Below, piece by piece: positions 28,718 through 37,777 of a stretch of 64,000 bases of DNA; position 1 is the first letter of the stretch; every line of letters starts with the position of its first letter. Origin of the DNA: Candidatus Intricatilinea gracilis. GTDB lineage: Bacteria > Pseudomonadota > Gammaproteobacteria > Burkholderiales > Burkholderiaceae_C. The notes below the pieces were generated by a model. It was given only the letters and a program-made list of their open reading frames with translations. It ran no database searches and was not told the origin of the DNA. Both the position numbers and the translations under genes were made by a program. The stretch is from assembly GCA_016702605.1 (NCBI GenBank), contig JADJDQ010000003.1, positions 124,001 to 188,000 of the forward strand, written 5' to 3'.

Positions 28718-29979
28718 ATGAGCGAGATCCGCCAACAGGCCGACGGCCAGGTCGCTGCCTTGCTGGCTGCCCAGGCCGGTGTCGATACGGCCAGCAGCCA
28801 GGCCCAGGCGCTGTTCGCCACCCGCCCCGGCCCGCCGCTGTGGCTGCTGGCCGAGGTGACGTACCGCTGCCCGCTGCATTGCGTGTTCTGCTACAACCCG
28901 ACCGACTTTGCCACCCACGAGCAAGAGCTCGACACCGCGAGCTGGCTGCGTGTTCTGCGTGAAGGGCGCGAACTCGGCGCCGTGCAATGCGGCTTTTCGG
29001 GTGGTGAACCGCTCGTGCGCGATGACCTCGAAGAGCTCATCGCAGAAGCGCATCGCCTGGGCTACTACACCAACCTGCTCACCTCGGGTGTGGGCCTCAC
29101 GCCCGAACGTGCACGCTCGCTCAAGGCCGCGGGGCTGGACCATGTGCAGCTGAGTTTTCAGGACAGCACACGCGAGGTGAACGACTTCCTGTCACACACC
29201 AAGACCTTGCGCTCAAGCACAAGGTGGCCGAACTCATCAAGCGTGAAGGCTGGCCCATGGTGATGAACGTGGTCATCCACCGCCTGAACATCGACCACCT
29301 CGACACCATCATCGCCCTGGCCGACGAACTCGGCGCCGAATACGTCGAACTCGCCAACTCGCAGTACTACAGCTGGGCGCTGGTGAACCGCGACCACCTG
29401 CTGCCCACCCGCGCCCAGCTGGCCGCAGCCGACGCCACCACCGCCGCCTGGCGCGCCCGCATCGAGGCGCGTGTGGCGCAAGGTGGCCGCGCCATGCGCC
29501 TGTTCTTCGTGGTGCCCGACTATCACGACGGTCAACCCAAGAAGTGCATGAACGGCTGGGGCAATGTGTTTCTCACCATCACACCCGACGGCACCGCCCT
29601 GCCCTGCCACACGGCGCGGATGTTGCCGGGGCTGGCCTTCCCGAGCGTGGCGACGAGTTCGGTGCGCGAGATCTGGTACGAGAGTGAAGGCTTCAACCGC
29701 TACCGCGGCACCGGCTGGATGAAGGACCCCTGCACCACCTGCCCGGATCGCGAGAAAGACCTGGGCGGCTGCCGCTGCCAGGCCTACATGCTGGCCGGCG
29801 ACCCGGCGGCCGCCGACCCGGTCTGCCCCAAGAGCGCTCACCACCACGTGGTGCAGGCGGCGGTGGCCAGGGCAGAAGCGGGCGAACCGCCGGCGCAGCC
29901 GATGGTGTTTCGAGAGCGGCAGAACTCGCTGAAGCTGCAAGCGCCCCATACGGACAAGGTCATTGCAATGGGCGGCTAG
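28718..29979 (+). pseudogene. pqqE: pqqE copy 1, frameshifted radical SAM PqqE
   Basis: Encodes the PqqE radical SAM enzyme that links Glu and Tyr of PqqA, but the frame breaks. Compared with copy 2 (32836-34098), one T is missing from a TTT run at 29206-29208, so the reading goes from FLSHTKT into LRSSTRW and the rest of the protein continues in another frame (MNVVIHRLNID onwards). The N-terminal half keeps the C-x3-C-x2-C cluster (CPLHCVFC); the SPASM half with CMNGWGNV and CTTCPDREKDLGGCRC is out of frame. Either a dead gene or a sequence error. The middle is nearly identical to copy 2; both ends differ. Confidence 0.9.
28718..29979 (+). repeat. Direct repeat, pqqE copy 1 (partner 32836-34098)
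   Basis: About 1.26 kb direct repeat with 32836-34098. Differences are frequent in the first about 90 bp and in the last about 370 bp, whereas the central block from about 28800 to 29600 differs at only a few positions, including the missing T. Confidence 0.93.
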
Positions 29980-30052
29980 GCCGAACGACAGCTCACCGGC
30001 CGAGCCCGAGCCGACCTGGGATGGGCTAGCCTGCCCCACGAATGCGCTGCAG

Positions 30053-31657
30053 CTAACGAGTCAGCCTCAGCGGCTTGATCTGCTGAATGGCCTGGCGCCA
30101 CCCCTGGGTCTTTCGCGACACGGTCACGGCTGCGTTCGCCGCAGCTTGCCCCGCGGACGCAGGTGTCACGGGGCTGCCGTTATTGAGCAGCAGAACCGGA
30201 CCAGTCAGCCCCACATCGAGCCGGCCATCGCCGTTCAGATCGGCCACGACCAAGCTCAGGCTGACCGGTGGGAGTCCGGCTCGAAAGTTCTGCGGCGCAG
30301 AGAAGCTGCCGCCCACTCCCTGCCAGTGCACAACGACAAATGGTGCGAATCCGTTCAGGCCGAAGACAATATCGGCGCGACCGTCACCGTCCAGATCGGC
30401 CACTTGCAATTGCTCTGCATCGCCGAAGCCGGCGATGACGACAGGCTCGGCCAGGCTGCCGTCAGCTTGCTGCCTGAACCATCGCAGCCCCTGGACATCG
30501 GGTGTAGCAAGCAGCAGGTCGAGTCGGCCGTCACCGTCCAGGTCGCCGATGGTGGCGGCCCGATTGAATACACCGTCGCTGCGATATTGGGGCACAGCAA
30601 AACTGCCGTCCGGCTGCTGATAGCTCACCCCCAAGGTACGCGTCAAGTCACCTTGGCCGCTGGTGAGCACGAGGTCCGGTCGACCGTCGCCGTTCAGGTC
30701 GCCAACGGCCAGAGTACCGAAGCCGTTGGTGAACAAGGGCACCTGTTCAGCGATCCAACTGCCATCGGCCTGCTGGCGCCACAGGCTTACTTGTTCGCCG
30801 GCAAAGGCAGAGCCGACAACGTCCAGCCTCCCATCACCATCGAGGTCGGCCAGCGCGAACGCGCCCGCGGCGCCCAGCAGATCGGTGCGGCTGAACTGGC
30901 CATCGCTGCCTTGGTAGGCGACTTCGACACCGCAAGTGCCGCGCGTGCTGATAATGTCGACCCGGCCGTCGCCGTCGATGTCGCCGGCCTGCACAAAGCC
31001 GGCGGTATCGACACAGTCGCTGCGCGCTGGCGTATCTCGCCTCAGCGGTGCATCGAATCCACCGGATGCGTTCTGCAGAAAGATATTGAACGATGACACG
31101 TCGGGCGCCACGCCGTCCGCGATCGTCAGAAGGTCGACCCGGCCATCACCGTTGAAGTCTCCCTTGGCCAGGCCGCGCCCGGTGGCACCGGCTAGCTTGG
31201 CAGGTGCCGACAGATTGCCCTGCACGGTGAAGAAGTCGGCCACGAAGGCGCTTTCAAGGACGAAGTTGCCCTGCAGGTCGGCCACCCCTTGTGTCAGCTG
31301 AACGAAGTAGCGCCCGGCCCGCGCAAGCGGTTGAACTGGGGTGACCAGCACCGAACTGCTGTCCGGCATGCTCACGCTAGCCGGCACGGTATTGCCCAGC
31401 GCGTCGAACAGGCGGATGGTGGAGGCGTTGACCGACGCAGGTGCAAGCGGCTCGTTGAAGTGCAGGGTCACGGTGGTGTTCAAGGGTTGATCGCCTGCAC
31501 CGAGCACAGGCTGCGAGCTGAGGACCACCGGCCCGCTGCTGTCCACCTGCACACCCCATTCGACCGGAGACATCGGGTTGCCGATCAGGTCTCGGGCAGC
31601 CGCACCCAGCCGCACGGTCGTTGTGCCGTTCGGCAAACCGCTGGCCACAAACACCAA
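30053..31657 (-). pseudogene. FG-GAP/VCBS repeat protein, 3' part after amber stop
   Basis: The 534-codon C-terminal part of an FG-GAP lipoprotein; the reading frame is the same as 31679-32626, separated by a TAG at 31679-31681. It begins with a bacterial Ig-like (SbsA/Big_5) domain including NTTVTLHFNEPL, followed by seven FG-GAP repeats, each with a calcium-binding D-x-D/N-G-D-G motif such as GDFNGDGRVD, ADLDGDGRLD and GDLNGDGRPD. These would form a beta-propeller exposed outside the cell. Without suppression or reinitiation it is not made as one protein with its signal peptide. Confidence 0.8.
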
Positions 31658-31678
31658 TACCTGGTCGGGGCCATCGCC

Positions 31679-32626
31679 CTAGGACAGCGTGTAAGGCAAC
31701 GTCTGGCCGGCAGGCCCGGACAAGGTCAGGCCACCATTGCGAAGCGTGACCGCGTCCATGGCCCGATCGAAATTGAGGAGCAACTGGAACAGACTTGACT
31801 GGACACTGCCTGCGTCAGGCAGCTTGTCGACCAGCACGGGCGCACTGGCATCGGACTTTCGACCACCGACGTTGTAGGCAAGCAATTCGCGGGTCGTGCT
31901 GACATGACGCGTGCCCACAGCCGTGTCCAGGTCCTGACGCAGCAAGCCCACGCCGGGCGCGTACCACTCGTCCGCCGTGGTCACCACGTTCAGCACGGCA
32001 CCAGTGGACGAACTGGTGCCCGACACCGTTACTACGGTCTGGACATGCGCATTGTTGGCAAAGGTGCCGGCGGGCACCGTCATAGAGCCGAAGCCCAACA
32101 CCGTCACTACTGAGCGGACCGACATGGCATCCGGCCGGCCGTCACCGTCCAGGTCAAAGCCCTGAGGCAGGGACTTGTCGACCTGCACAAAGCTTTGCCC
32201 CGCCGCCAGTGGCAGTTGCAGGACTAGCTGGGGTCCGATCGCCACGCTCACCGCGTCGGAGGCATCGGGCAACTCGGTCAGACCGGTGCTGGTGCGGGCA
32301 TAGGTGGTCACAAAGGCATGGCCGTCGATCTGCCGGGTTTCGGTAATGTCTACCGTCGACTGGCCCGCCAGGTTGCGCGTCGCGCTGACCTGCTGCTGCG
32401 CCACTTGGCTGCCATCGTCGCGGTAGACCCAGCGATCGCCGTTGGCCATAGGTATGTAGTCGCCCAGAGATGCGCCGTCACCTGCGCCACCGCCACCGCC
32501 ACCGCCACCGCCACCGCCACCGCCACCGCCACCGCCACCGCCACCGCCACCGCCACCGCAAGCTGAGACGATAAGTGCCAGCAGCGTTGGCAGGATCCAC
32601 GTATAGCTGCGACGAGTGGACTTCAT
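31679..32626 (-). CDS. Polyglycine lipoprotein, 5' part of FG-GAP protein
   Basis: 315 codons. The signal peptide starts MKSTRRSYTWIL with lipobox VSAC at residues 20-23, then 24 consecutive glycines encoded by a hexamer repeat (32486-32557), then a mixed beta-rich domain with DGDGRPDAMS. An Ig-like domain begins at the end (FNFDRAMDA-type) and breaks off at the TAG after PYTLS. The frame continues on the far side (30053-31657), so the original gene spanned 30053-32626, about 857 codons. It sits on the minus strand between the two pqqE copies, so it is not part of the pqq operon. Confidence 0.8.
   Translation of the reverse strand: MKSTRRSYTWILPTLLALIVSACGGGGGGGGGGGGGGGGGGGGGGGGAGDGASLGDYIPMANGDRWVYRDDGSQVAQQQVSATRNLAGQSTVDITETRQIDGHAFVTTYARTSTGLTELPDASDAVSVAIGPQLVLQLPLAAGQSFVQVDKSLPQGFDLDGDGRPDAMSVRSVVTVLGFGSMTVPAGTFANNAHVQTVVTVSGTSSSTGAVLNVVTTADEWYAPGVGLLRQDLDTAVGTRHVSTTRELLAYNVGGRKSDASAPVLVDKLPDAGSVQSSLFQLLLNFDRAMDAVTLRNGGLTLSGPAGQTLPYTLS
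32486..32557 (-). repeat. GGTGGC hexamer tract encoding 24 glycines
   Basis: Seventy-two bases made of 12 hexamers (CCACCG on the plus strand) directly after the lipobox cysteine codon. Slippage by one unit would change the tether by two glycines without shifting the frame. Confidence 0.93.
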
Positions 32627-32743
32627 CCCACGTTTCCTCTACGTTTGGAATGCTGAATATTCATGGCATGGTAGCAGCGGCTCGTGTGAAATCTCCGGTT
32701 CTTGCTCTGCTGCAAACACCGCCGCCAACCGATCGAGGCGCGT

Positions 32744-32839
32744 TCGGCACAAGGCCTGCGTGGCGACGTGGAAGCCTTTCTGCGCCTGGCTGCCGAACGC
32801 GGCTGGGTCCAACTGAACCACACCGCTACGGCAGGATGA
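32744..32839 (+). pseudogene. pqqD: pqqD 3' remnant fused to pqqE2
   Basis: The last 31 codons of a second pqqD: SAQGLRGDVEAFLRLAAERG and WVQLNHTATAG before the stop. The protein is nearly identical to the end of PqqD (28291-28647) but the DNA has several synonymous changes. Upstream of it no pqqD core remains. Its TGA overlaps the pqqE2 ATG (ATGA), the arrangement expected of an intact pqqDE junction. This is the trace of a second pqqDE unit. Confidence 0.85.
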
Positions 32840-34098
32840 GCGAGATCCGCCAACAGGCCGACGGCCAGGTCGCCGCCTTGCTGGCGGCCCAGGTCGGTGT
32901 GGACACAGCCAGCGGTCAGGCCCAGGCGCTGTTCGCCACCCGCCCCGGTCCGCCGCTGTGGCTGCTGGCCGAGGTGACGTACCGCTGCCCGCTGCATTGC
33001 GTGTTCTGCTACAACCCGACCGACTTTGCCACCCACGAGCAAGAGCTCGACACCGCGAGCTGGCTGCGTGTTCTGCGTGAAGGGCGCGAACTCGGCGCCG
33101 TGCAATGCGGCTTTTCGGGTGGTGAACCGCTCGTGCGCGATGACCTCGAAGAGCTCATCGCAGAAGCGCATCGCCTGGGCTACTACACCAACCTGCTCAC
33201 CTCGGGTGTGGGCCTCACGCCCGAACGTGCACGCTCGCTCAAGGCCGCGGGGCTGGACCATGTGCAGCTGAGTTTTCAGGACAGCACACGCGAGGTGAAC
33301 GACTTCCTGTCACACACCAAGACCTTTGCGCTCAAGCACAAGGTGGCCGAACTCATCAAGCGTGAAGGCTGGCCCATGGTGATGAACGTGGTCATCCACC
33401 GCCTGAACATCGACCACCTCGACACCATCATCGCCCTGGCCGACGAACTCGGCGCCGAATACGTCGAACTCGCCAACTCGCAGTACTACAGCTGGGCGCT
33501 GGTGAACCGCGACCACCTGCTGCCCACCCGCGCCCAGCTGGCCGCGGCCGACGCCACCACCGCCGCCTGGCGCGCCCGCATCGAGGCGCGTGTGGCGCAA
33601 GGTGGCCGCGCCATGCGCCTGTTCTTCGTGGTGCCCGACTATCACGACGGTCAACCCAAGAAGTGCATGAACGGCTGGGGCAATGTGTTTCTCACCATCA
33701 CACCCGACGGCACCGCCCTGCCCTGCCACACGGCCCGCATGTTGCCGGGGCTGAGCTTTCCGAACGTGGCGACGAGTTCGGTGCGCGAGATCTGGTACGA
33801 GAGTGAAGGCTTCAACCGCTACCGCGGCACCGGCTGGATGAAGGACCCCTGCACCACCTGCCCGGATCGCGAGAAAGACCTGGGCGGCTGCCGCTGCCAG
33901 GCCTACATGCTGGCCGGCGACCCGGCCGCCGCCGATCCGGTCTGCCCCAAGAGCGCGCACCACCCCGTGGTGCAGGCGGCGGTGGCTGCCGCCGAGGCCG
34001 GTGAAGTACCCGCCCGGCCGATGGTGTTTCGTGATCGCAAGAACTCGCTGGCCATGCAGACATCGGCAAGTCCAGCGGCCGTTGTGTCCGGCAGCTGA
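32836..34098 (+). CDS. pqqE: PqqA peptide cyclase PqqE (copy 2, intact)
   Basis: A 420-residue radical SAM/SPASM enzyme. Cluster-binding CPLHCVFC (C-x3-C-x2-C) lies at about residues 47-54 and the GGEP motif follows at about 95. The SPASM part has CMNGWGNV, CHTARMLPG and CTTCPDREKDLGGCRC, then DPVCPK near residue 370. It forms the carbon-carbon bond between Glu and Tyr in PqqA and is probably the functional copy, as copy 1 is frameshifted. The ATG overlaps the pqqD remnant stop; the frame is open upstream, but the junction fixes the start. It lies 4.5 kb from pqqD and must be transcribed past the inserted gene or from its own promoter. Confidence 0.93.
   Translation: MSEIRQQADGQVAALLAAQVGVDTASGQAQALFATRPGPPLWLLAEVTYRCPLHCVFCYNPTDFATHEQELDTASWLRVLREGRELGAVQCGFSGGEPLVRDDLEELIAEAHRLGYYTNLLTSGVGLTPERARSLKAAGLDHVQLSFQDSTREVNDFLSHTKTFALKHKVAELIKREGWPMVMNVVIHRLNIDHLDTIIALADELGAEYVELANSQYYSWALVNRDHLLPTRAQLAAADATTAAWRARIEARVAQGGRAMRLFFVVPDYHDGQPKKCMNGWGNVFLTITPDGTALPCHTARMLPGLSFPNVATSSVREIWYESEGFNRYRGTGWMKDPCTTCPDREKDLGGCRCQAYMLAGDPAAADPVCPKSAHHPVVQAAVAAAEAGEVPARPMVFRDRKNSLAMQTSASPAAVVSGS
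32836..34098 (+). repeat. Direct repeat, pqqE copy 2 (partner 28718-29979)
   Basis: Partner of the repeat at 28718-29979. Recombination between them would delete about 4.1 kb, including the FG-GAP gene and one pqqE. Confidence 0.93.
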
Positions 34099-34289
34099 GC
34101 TGGCCGCACTCGGGGCGTCGGCCGACGCCCAGGCCGCTCGTTGGTCGACCAAGGGGCAAGCCGGAGATAGATCGACACAGTTCGCGGCAACAATGCGCGC
34201 TCGACTTCCAGACCACGCATTGATCGGGACGTGAACACGCCTCGGTCACCGGGCGCCATGACCCGCGTATTGCCCAACTTCGACCCGCC

Positions 34290-35123
34290 ATGGCACACAA
34301 AGTCTCTTCCCGCGAACTTGGACTGATCCTTGGTGCGCGCCTGCTCAAGACCGAGGATCTGCACTACGGCTACTGGGTGCCGGGGCAGGAGGTCACGCTG
34401 CGCAACCTGCCGGCCGCGCAGACCGCCCATAGTGACTACCTGCTGAGCAAGATTCCAGCCGGGGTGAAAACCATTCTGGACGTCGGCTGCGGCACCGGCC
34501 ATGTCGCCCAGTTGCTGCTGCAACGAGGCTACGAGGTCGAATGTGTGTCGCCGGCGCCGCTGCTCACCGAAGTGGCCCGCAAGCGTCTGGGGCCGGACGT
34601 GACCATCTACCCGACCACGCTGGAAGCGCTGGACACGGCCAGCACCTACGACCTGGTCCTGTTCAGCGAGAGCTTCCAGTACATCTCGCCCGACGAGAGT
34701 CTGCCGCGCGTGCTCGAGCTGTTGAATCCCGACGGTCACCTGCTGCTGTGCGATTTCTTTGCCCTGCCGTCGGACGGCGACAGCGCCCTCAGCGGTGGTC
34801 ATCCGCTCGATCGCTTCTACACCACGCTGGCAACCTACCCCTACGTGCTGACCTTCGACGAAGACATCACCGCCCAGACCGCGCCCAACCTGCAGGTCAT
34901 CGACGACATGCTGCGCGACTACTTCATCCCGGTGTGGGAGACGCTGGCCTACTACTTCCGCACCAACAAGCCCTGGCTGGTGAGGCTGCTGCGGCCCTTC
35001 CTGCGCAAACGTATCGAGAAACTCGAGTTCAAGTACTTCTCGCGCAGCCGCACGGCCGAGGCCTTCATTCGCCACAAGTCGTACCGCTGCATGTTGCTGA
35101 GCCGGTCCGGCGCTGGCTCATGA
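34290..35123 (+). CDS. Class I SAM-dependent methyltransferase
   Basis: A 277-residue protein with Rossmann-fold motif I ILDVGCGTGHVAQLL at about residues 65-80 and an acidic motif II near VECVSP. The N-terminus has YGYWVPGQEV, seen in methyltransferases of small-molecule pathways. The C-terminal 110 residues are charged, with several Arg/Lys pairs (LRRPFLRKRIEKLE). The substrate is unknown. It follows pqqE2 on the same strand with 191 bp between them, so a link to PQQ is possible but unproven. Confidence 0.8.
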   Translation: MAHKVSSRELGLILGARLLKTEDLHYGYWVPGQEVTLRNLPAAQTAHSDYLLSKIPAGVKTILDVGCGTGHVAQLLLQRGYEVECVSPAPLLTEVARKRLGPDVTIYPTTLEALDTASTYDLVLFSESFQYISPDESLPRVLELLNPDGHLLLCDFFALPSDGDSALSGGHPLDRFYTTLATYPYVLTFDEDITAQTAPNLQVIDDMLRDYFIPVWETLAYYFRTNKPWLVRLLRPFLRKRIEKLEFKYFSRSRTAEAFIRHKSYRCMLLSRSGAGS

Positions 35124-35213
35124 CATTGCCCGATGCACTCGGGCCGCGTCACACCTAGACTCGATCGCCAAGAGCCAGCACCTGCGGCTCCCCCACCAGG
35201 CCACCGCCAAGTG

Positions 35214-37337
35214 ATGACTCCAGCCAGCGCCCCATCCGACCTCTTGCTTGCCGCCTGGACCGGGCCTTACGGCGGCCTGCCACCGTTCGGCGACTTCTCG
35301 GCGGACGACTTCGAGCCCGCCCTGACACGTGCCATGGTGCTCTGCCGCGCCGAGATCGATGCCATCGCGGCCAACCCCGCCGCGCCGGACTTCGACAACA
35401 CCATCGCTGCACTCGAGTCGGCCGGCGCGGCACTCACCCAGGTGCGCCACCTGTTCGATGCACTCACCAGCACCATGAGCGACGCCACATTACGCGCCGT
35501 CGACACCCGCATGGCGCCGCTGCTGGCAGCGTTTCGCGACGAGACCACGCAGAACACCGCCTTGTTTGCGCGTATCGCCGCAGTCGCCGCCGACACGTCG
35601 GCCAAGGGTGCCCTGACGCCAGAGCAACAGCGGCTGATCGACGTGGTGTACCGCCGCTTCCAGCGCGAGGGCGCATTGCTCGACGACGCGGCCAAGACCC
35701 GCCTCAAGTCCATCAATGCCCGGCTCGCCAGCCTGTTCACCCAGTTCAGCCAGAACCAGCTGGCCGACGAGGAGCAGTGCAGCCTGGTGATCGACAAGGC
35801 CGCCGATCTGGCCGGCCTGCCGGCCGAGCTGTGTGACTCGGCGGCAGCCGCGGCCGAGGCTGCGGGCCGGCCCGGCGCCTGGTTGTTTGCCAACACGCGA
35901 TCGTCGATGGAGCCGTTTCTGCGCTATTGCGACAACCGGGCACTGCGCGAGCAGGCCTGGCGCATGTTCACCCAGCGCGGCGACCATGCGGGCGAGCGCG
36001 ACAACAAGCCACTCATCACGCAGATGCTGCGCCTGCGCGCCGAACGCGCCGCGCTGCTGGGGTATGCCAGCCACGCCCATTGGGTCACCGACGACAACAT
36101 GGCCGGCACACCCGACGCCGCCTTGGCCTTGCTGAACCGGCTGTGGACGGCCGCCTCGGCCAAGGCGCGCGACGAGATCGCCGAACTGCAGGCGCTGGCC
36201 GACAGCAGCCTCGGCGAGAACTCCGATGCCCGACCCGACACCGGCGCCGAGACCCAGGTCGGCACCCGCATCCAAGCCTGGGACTACCGCTACTGGGCCG
36301 AAAAACTCAGCACCCTCAAGTACCGCCTGGACGACAACGCACTCAAGCCCTACCTGCAGCTCGACCGCCTGCGCGACGCCATGTTCTGGGTGGCCGGCGA
36401 GTTGTACGGCCTGAGTTTTGCGCCGCTGCCCGAGGCCGCCGTCTACCACCCGCAGGTCAGCGTCTACGCCGTGACGGGCCGTGGCGGCGCGCCGGTAGGC
36501 GTCTTCTACTTCGATCCGTATGCGCGCAAGGGCAAGGTGTCGGGTGCGTGGATGAACAACTACCGCGACCAGCACCGCCTGGGCGGCGCCGTGTTGCCCA
36601 TCGTGTCGAACAACGCCAACTTCGTGCCCGCGCCGGCCGGCGCGCCGGTGCTCATCTCGTGGGGCGACGCCATCACGCTGTTCCACGAATTCGGCCATGG
36701 CCTGCACGGCCTGCTCTCGGCGGTGACCTATCCCACCCTGTCCGGCACGGCGGTGAAGAGTGACTTTGTCGAGTTCCCCAGCCAGATCACCGAACGCTGG
36801 CTGCGCACCCCCGAAGTGCTCAGCCGGTTTGCCCTGCACCACCAGACCGGCGAACCCATGCCGGCCGAGTTGCTGGCGGCACTCGACGCCTCGAAATACT
36901 TCATGCAAGGCGTCGAAAGCTGCGAATACCTGGCCTCGGCGCTGTACGACATGCACATCCACAGCCTGATCGACACGGCCGACAACCCGGCCGATATCGA
37001 CCCCGCGCAGTTCGAACGCGACCTGATGCGCCAGCTCGATTGCCCGCCCGAAGTGCCGATGCGCCACCGCCCGCCCCACTTCGGCCACCTCTTTGCCGGC
37101 GATGACTATTCAGCCGGCTACTACGTCTACCTCTGGGCCGACGCCCTGTGCGCCGACGCCGCCGAAGCCTTCGACGAGGCCGGCAGTTATTACGACCCCG
37201 CCCTGGTGGATCGCCTGCACCGCCACATCATGAGTGTGGGCAACAGCGTCGCCCCGGAGCTAGCCTTCCGGCGCTTCCGCGGCCGCGACGTCAATGCTGA
37301 TGCACTGATGCGCAGCCGAGGGTTTGCGGTGGTGTAG
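35214..37337 (+). CDS. dcp: Peptidyl-dipeptidase Dcp (M3 metallopeptidase)
   Basis: A 707-residue zinc peptidase of family M3. The zinc-binding motif HEFGHGLHGL is near residue 490 and DFVEFPSQITERW near 520, with a further tyrosine-rich stretch (DDYSAGYYVYLWAD) near 635, all as in Dcp, which releases C-terminal dipeptides from short peptides. The ATG at 35214 was chosen since a conserved M3 N-terminus (LLAAWTGPYGGLPPF) follows; the frame is open 80 bp upstream. It ends one base before the convergent VOC gene. Oligopeptidase A is the nearest alternative. Confidence 0.88.
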   Translation: MTPASAPSDLLLAAWTGPYGGLPPFGDFSADDFEPALTRAMVLCRAEIDAIAANPAAPDFDNTIAALESAGAALTQVRHLFDALTSTMSDATLRAVDTRMAPLLAAFRDETTQNTALFARIAAVAADTSAKGALTPEQQRLIDVVYRRFQREGALLDDAAKTRLKSINARLASLFTQFSQNQLADEEQCSLVIDKAADLAGLPAELCDSAAAAAEAAGRPGAWLFANTRSSMEPFLRYCDNRALREQAWRMFTQRGDHAGERDNKPLITQMLRLRAERAALLGYASHAHWVTDDNMAGTPDAALALLNRLWTAASAKARDEIAELQALADSSLGENSDARPDTGAETQVGTRIQAWDYRYWAEKLSTLKYRLDDNALKPYLQLDRLRDAMFWVAGELYGLSFAPLPEAAVYHPQVSVYAVTGRGGAPVGVFYFDPYARKGKVSGAWMNNYRDQHRLGGAVLPIVSNNANFVPAPAGAPVLISWGDAITLFHEFGHGLHGLLSAVTYPTLSGTAVKSDFVEFPSQITERWLRTPEVLSRFALHHQTGEPMPAELLAALDASKYFMQGVESCEYLASALYDMHIHSLIDTADNPADIDPAQFERDLMRQLDCPPEVPMRHRPPHFGHLFAGDDYSAGYYVYLWADALCADAAEAFDEAGSYYDPALVDRLHRHIMSVGNSVAPELAFRRFRGRDVNADALMRSRGFAVV

Positions 37338-37724
37338 TCAGGCCGCGAATTCGCGCATCTGGAACACGTTGCCCTCCGGGTCCATCGCGTTGCAGACGAT
37401 GAAACCCGGCCCCTGCCAGTTTTCTTCGAATACCTCGCCGCCCAGTTCGACTGCCTTGGCACGCGCTGCCGCGATACTGACGACAGTGAAGAAGAATTTC
37501 AATGCACTGTCTTCGCGGCGAATCGGCGGAGATTCGATGGCAAACGTGGCAGCAATATGTGCCGGGATCCGATGCACCAGCAGCTGGATATCCGGCGATT
37601 CGAGCACCGTGAGATCGGGAGTTTCGTGCAGGCGCGCCAGGCCGGCAATGGCTTCGTAGAAGCAAACCAGCCGCTCCTTGTCCGAGGCATAGACAAACAA
37701 ACCTGCACGTGCGGGACCTGGCAT
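37338..37724 (-). CDS. VOC-family (glyoxalase/bleomycin-resistance fold) protein
   Basis: A 128-residue protein with the paired beta-alpha-beta-beta-beta modules of the vicinal oxygen chelate fold: FVYASDKERLVCFYEAI at the start, and FEENWQGPGFIVCNAMDPEGNVFQMREF at the end carrying the usual D-P-[ED]-G-N signature. Many such proteins are metal-dependent lyases or dioxygenases, but no specific substrate can be assigned. Tail to tail with dcp. Confidence 0.8.
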   Translation of the reverse strand: MPGPARAGLFVYASDKERLVCFYEAIAGLARLHETPDLTVLESPDIQLLVHRIPAHIAATFAIESPPIRREDSALKFFFTVVSIAAARAKAVELGGEVFEENWQGPGFIVCNAMDPEGNVFQMREFAA

Positions 37725-37777
37725 GGATAATCCTTATCTACGCTGAGTTGTGCTCATTCTTTCCGAAACACTCTGGA

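Noticed and set aside
30053..34098. Composite transposon carrying pqqE2 and the FG-GAP gene
   Set aside because: No transposase or terminal inverted repeats were seen at either side of 29980-34098; the direct pqqE repeats alone explain the arrangement.
35214..37337. PqqF-type protease that would trim PqqA
   Set aside because: The protein has the M3 motif HEFGH, not the inverse HxxEH motif of PqqF (M16), so it is a general dipeptidase.
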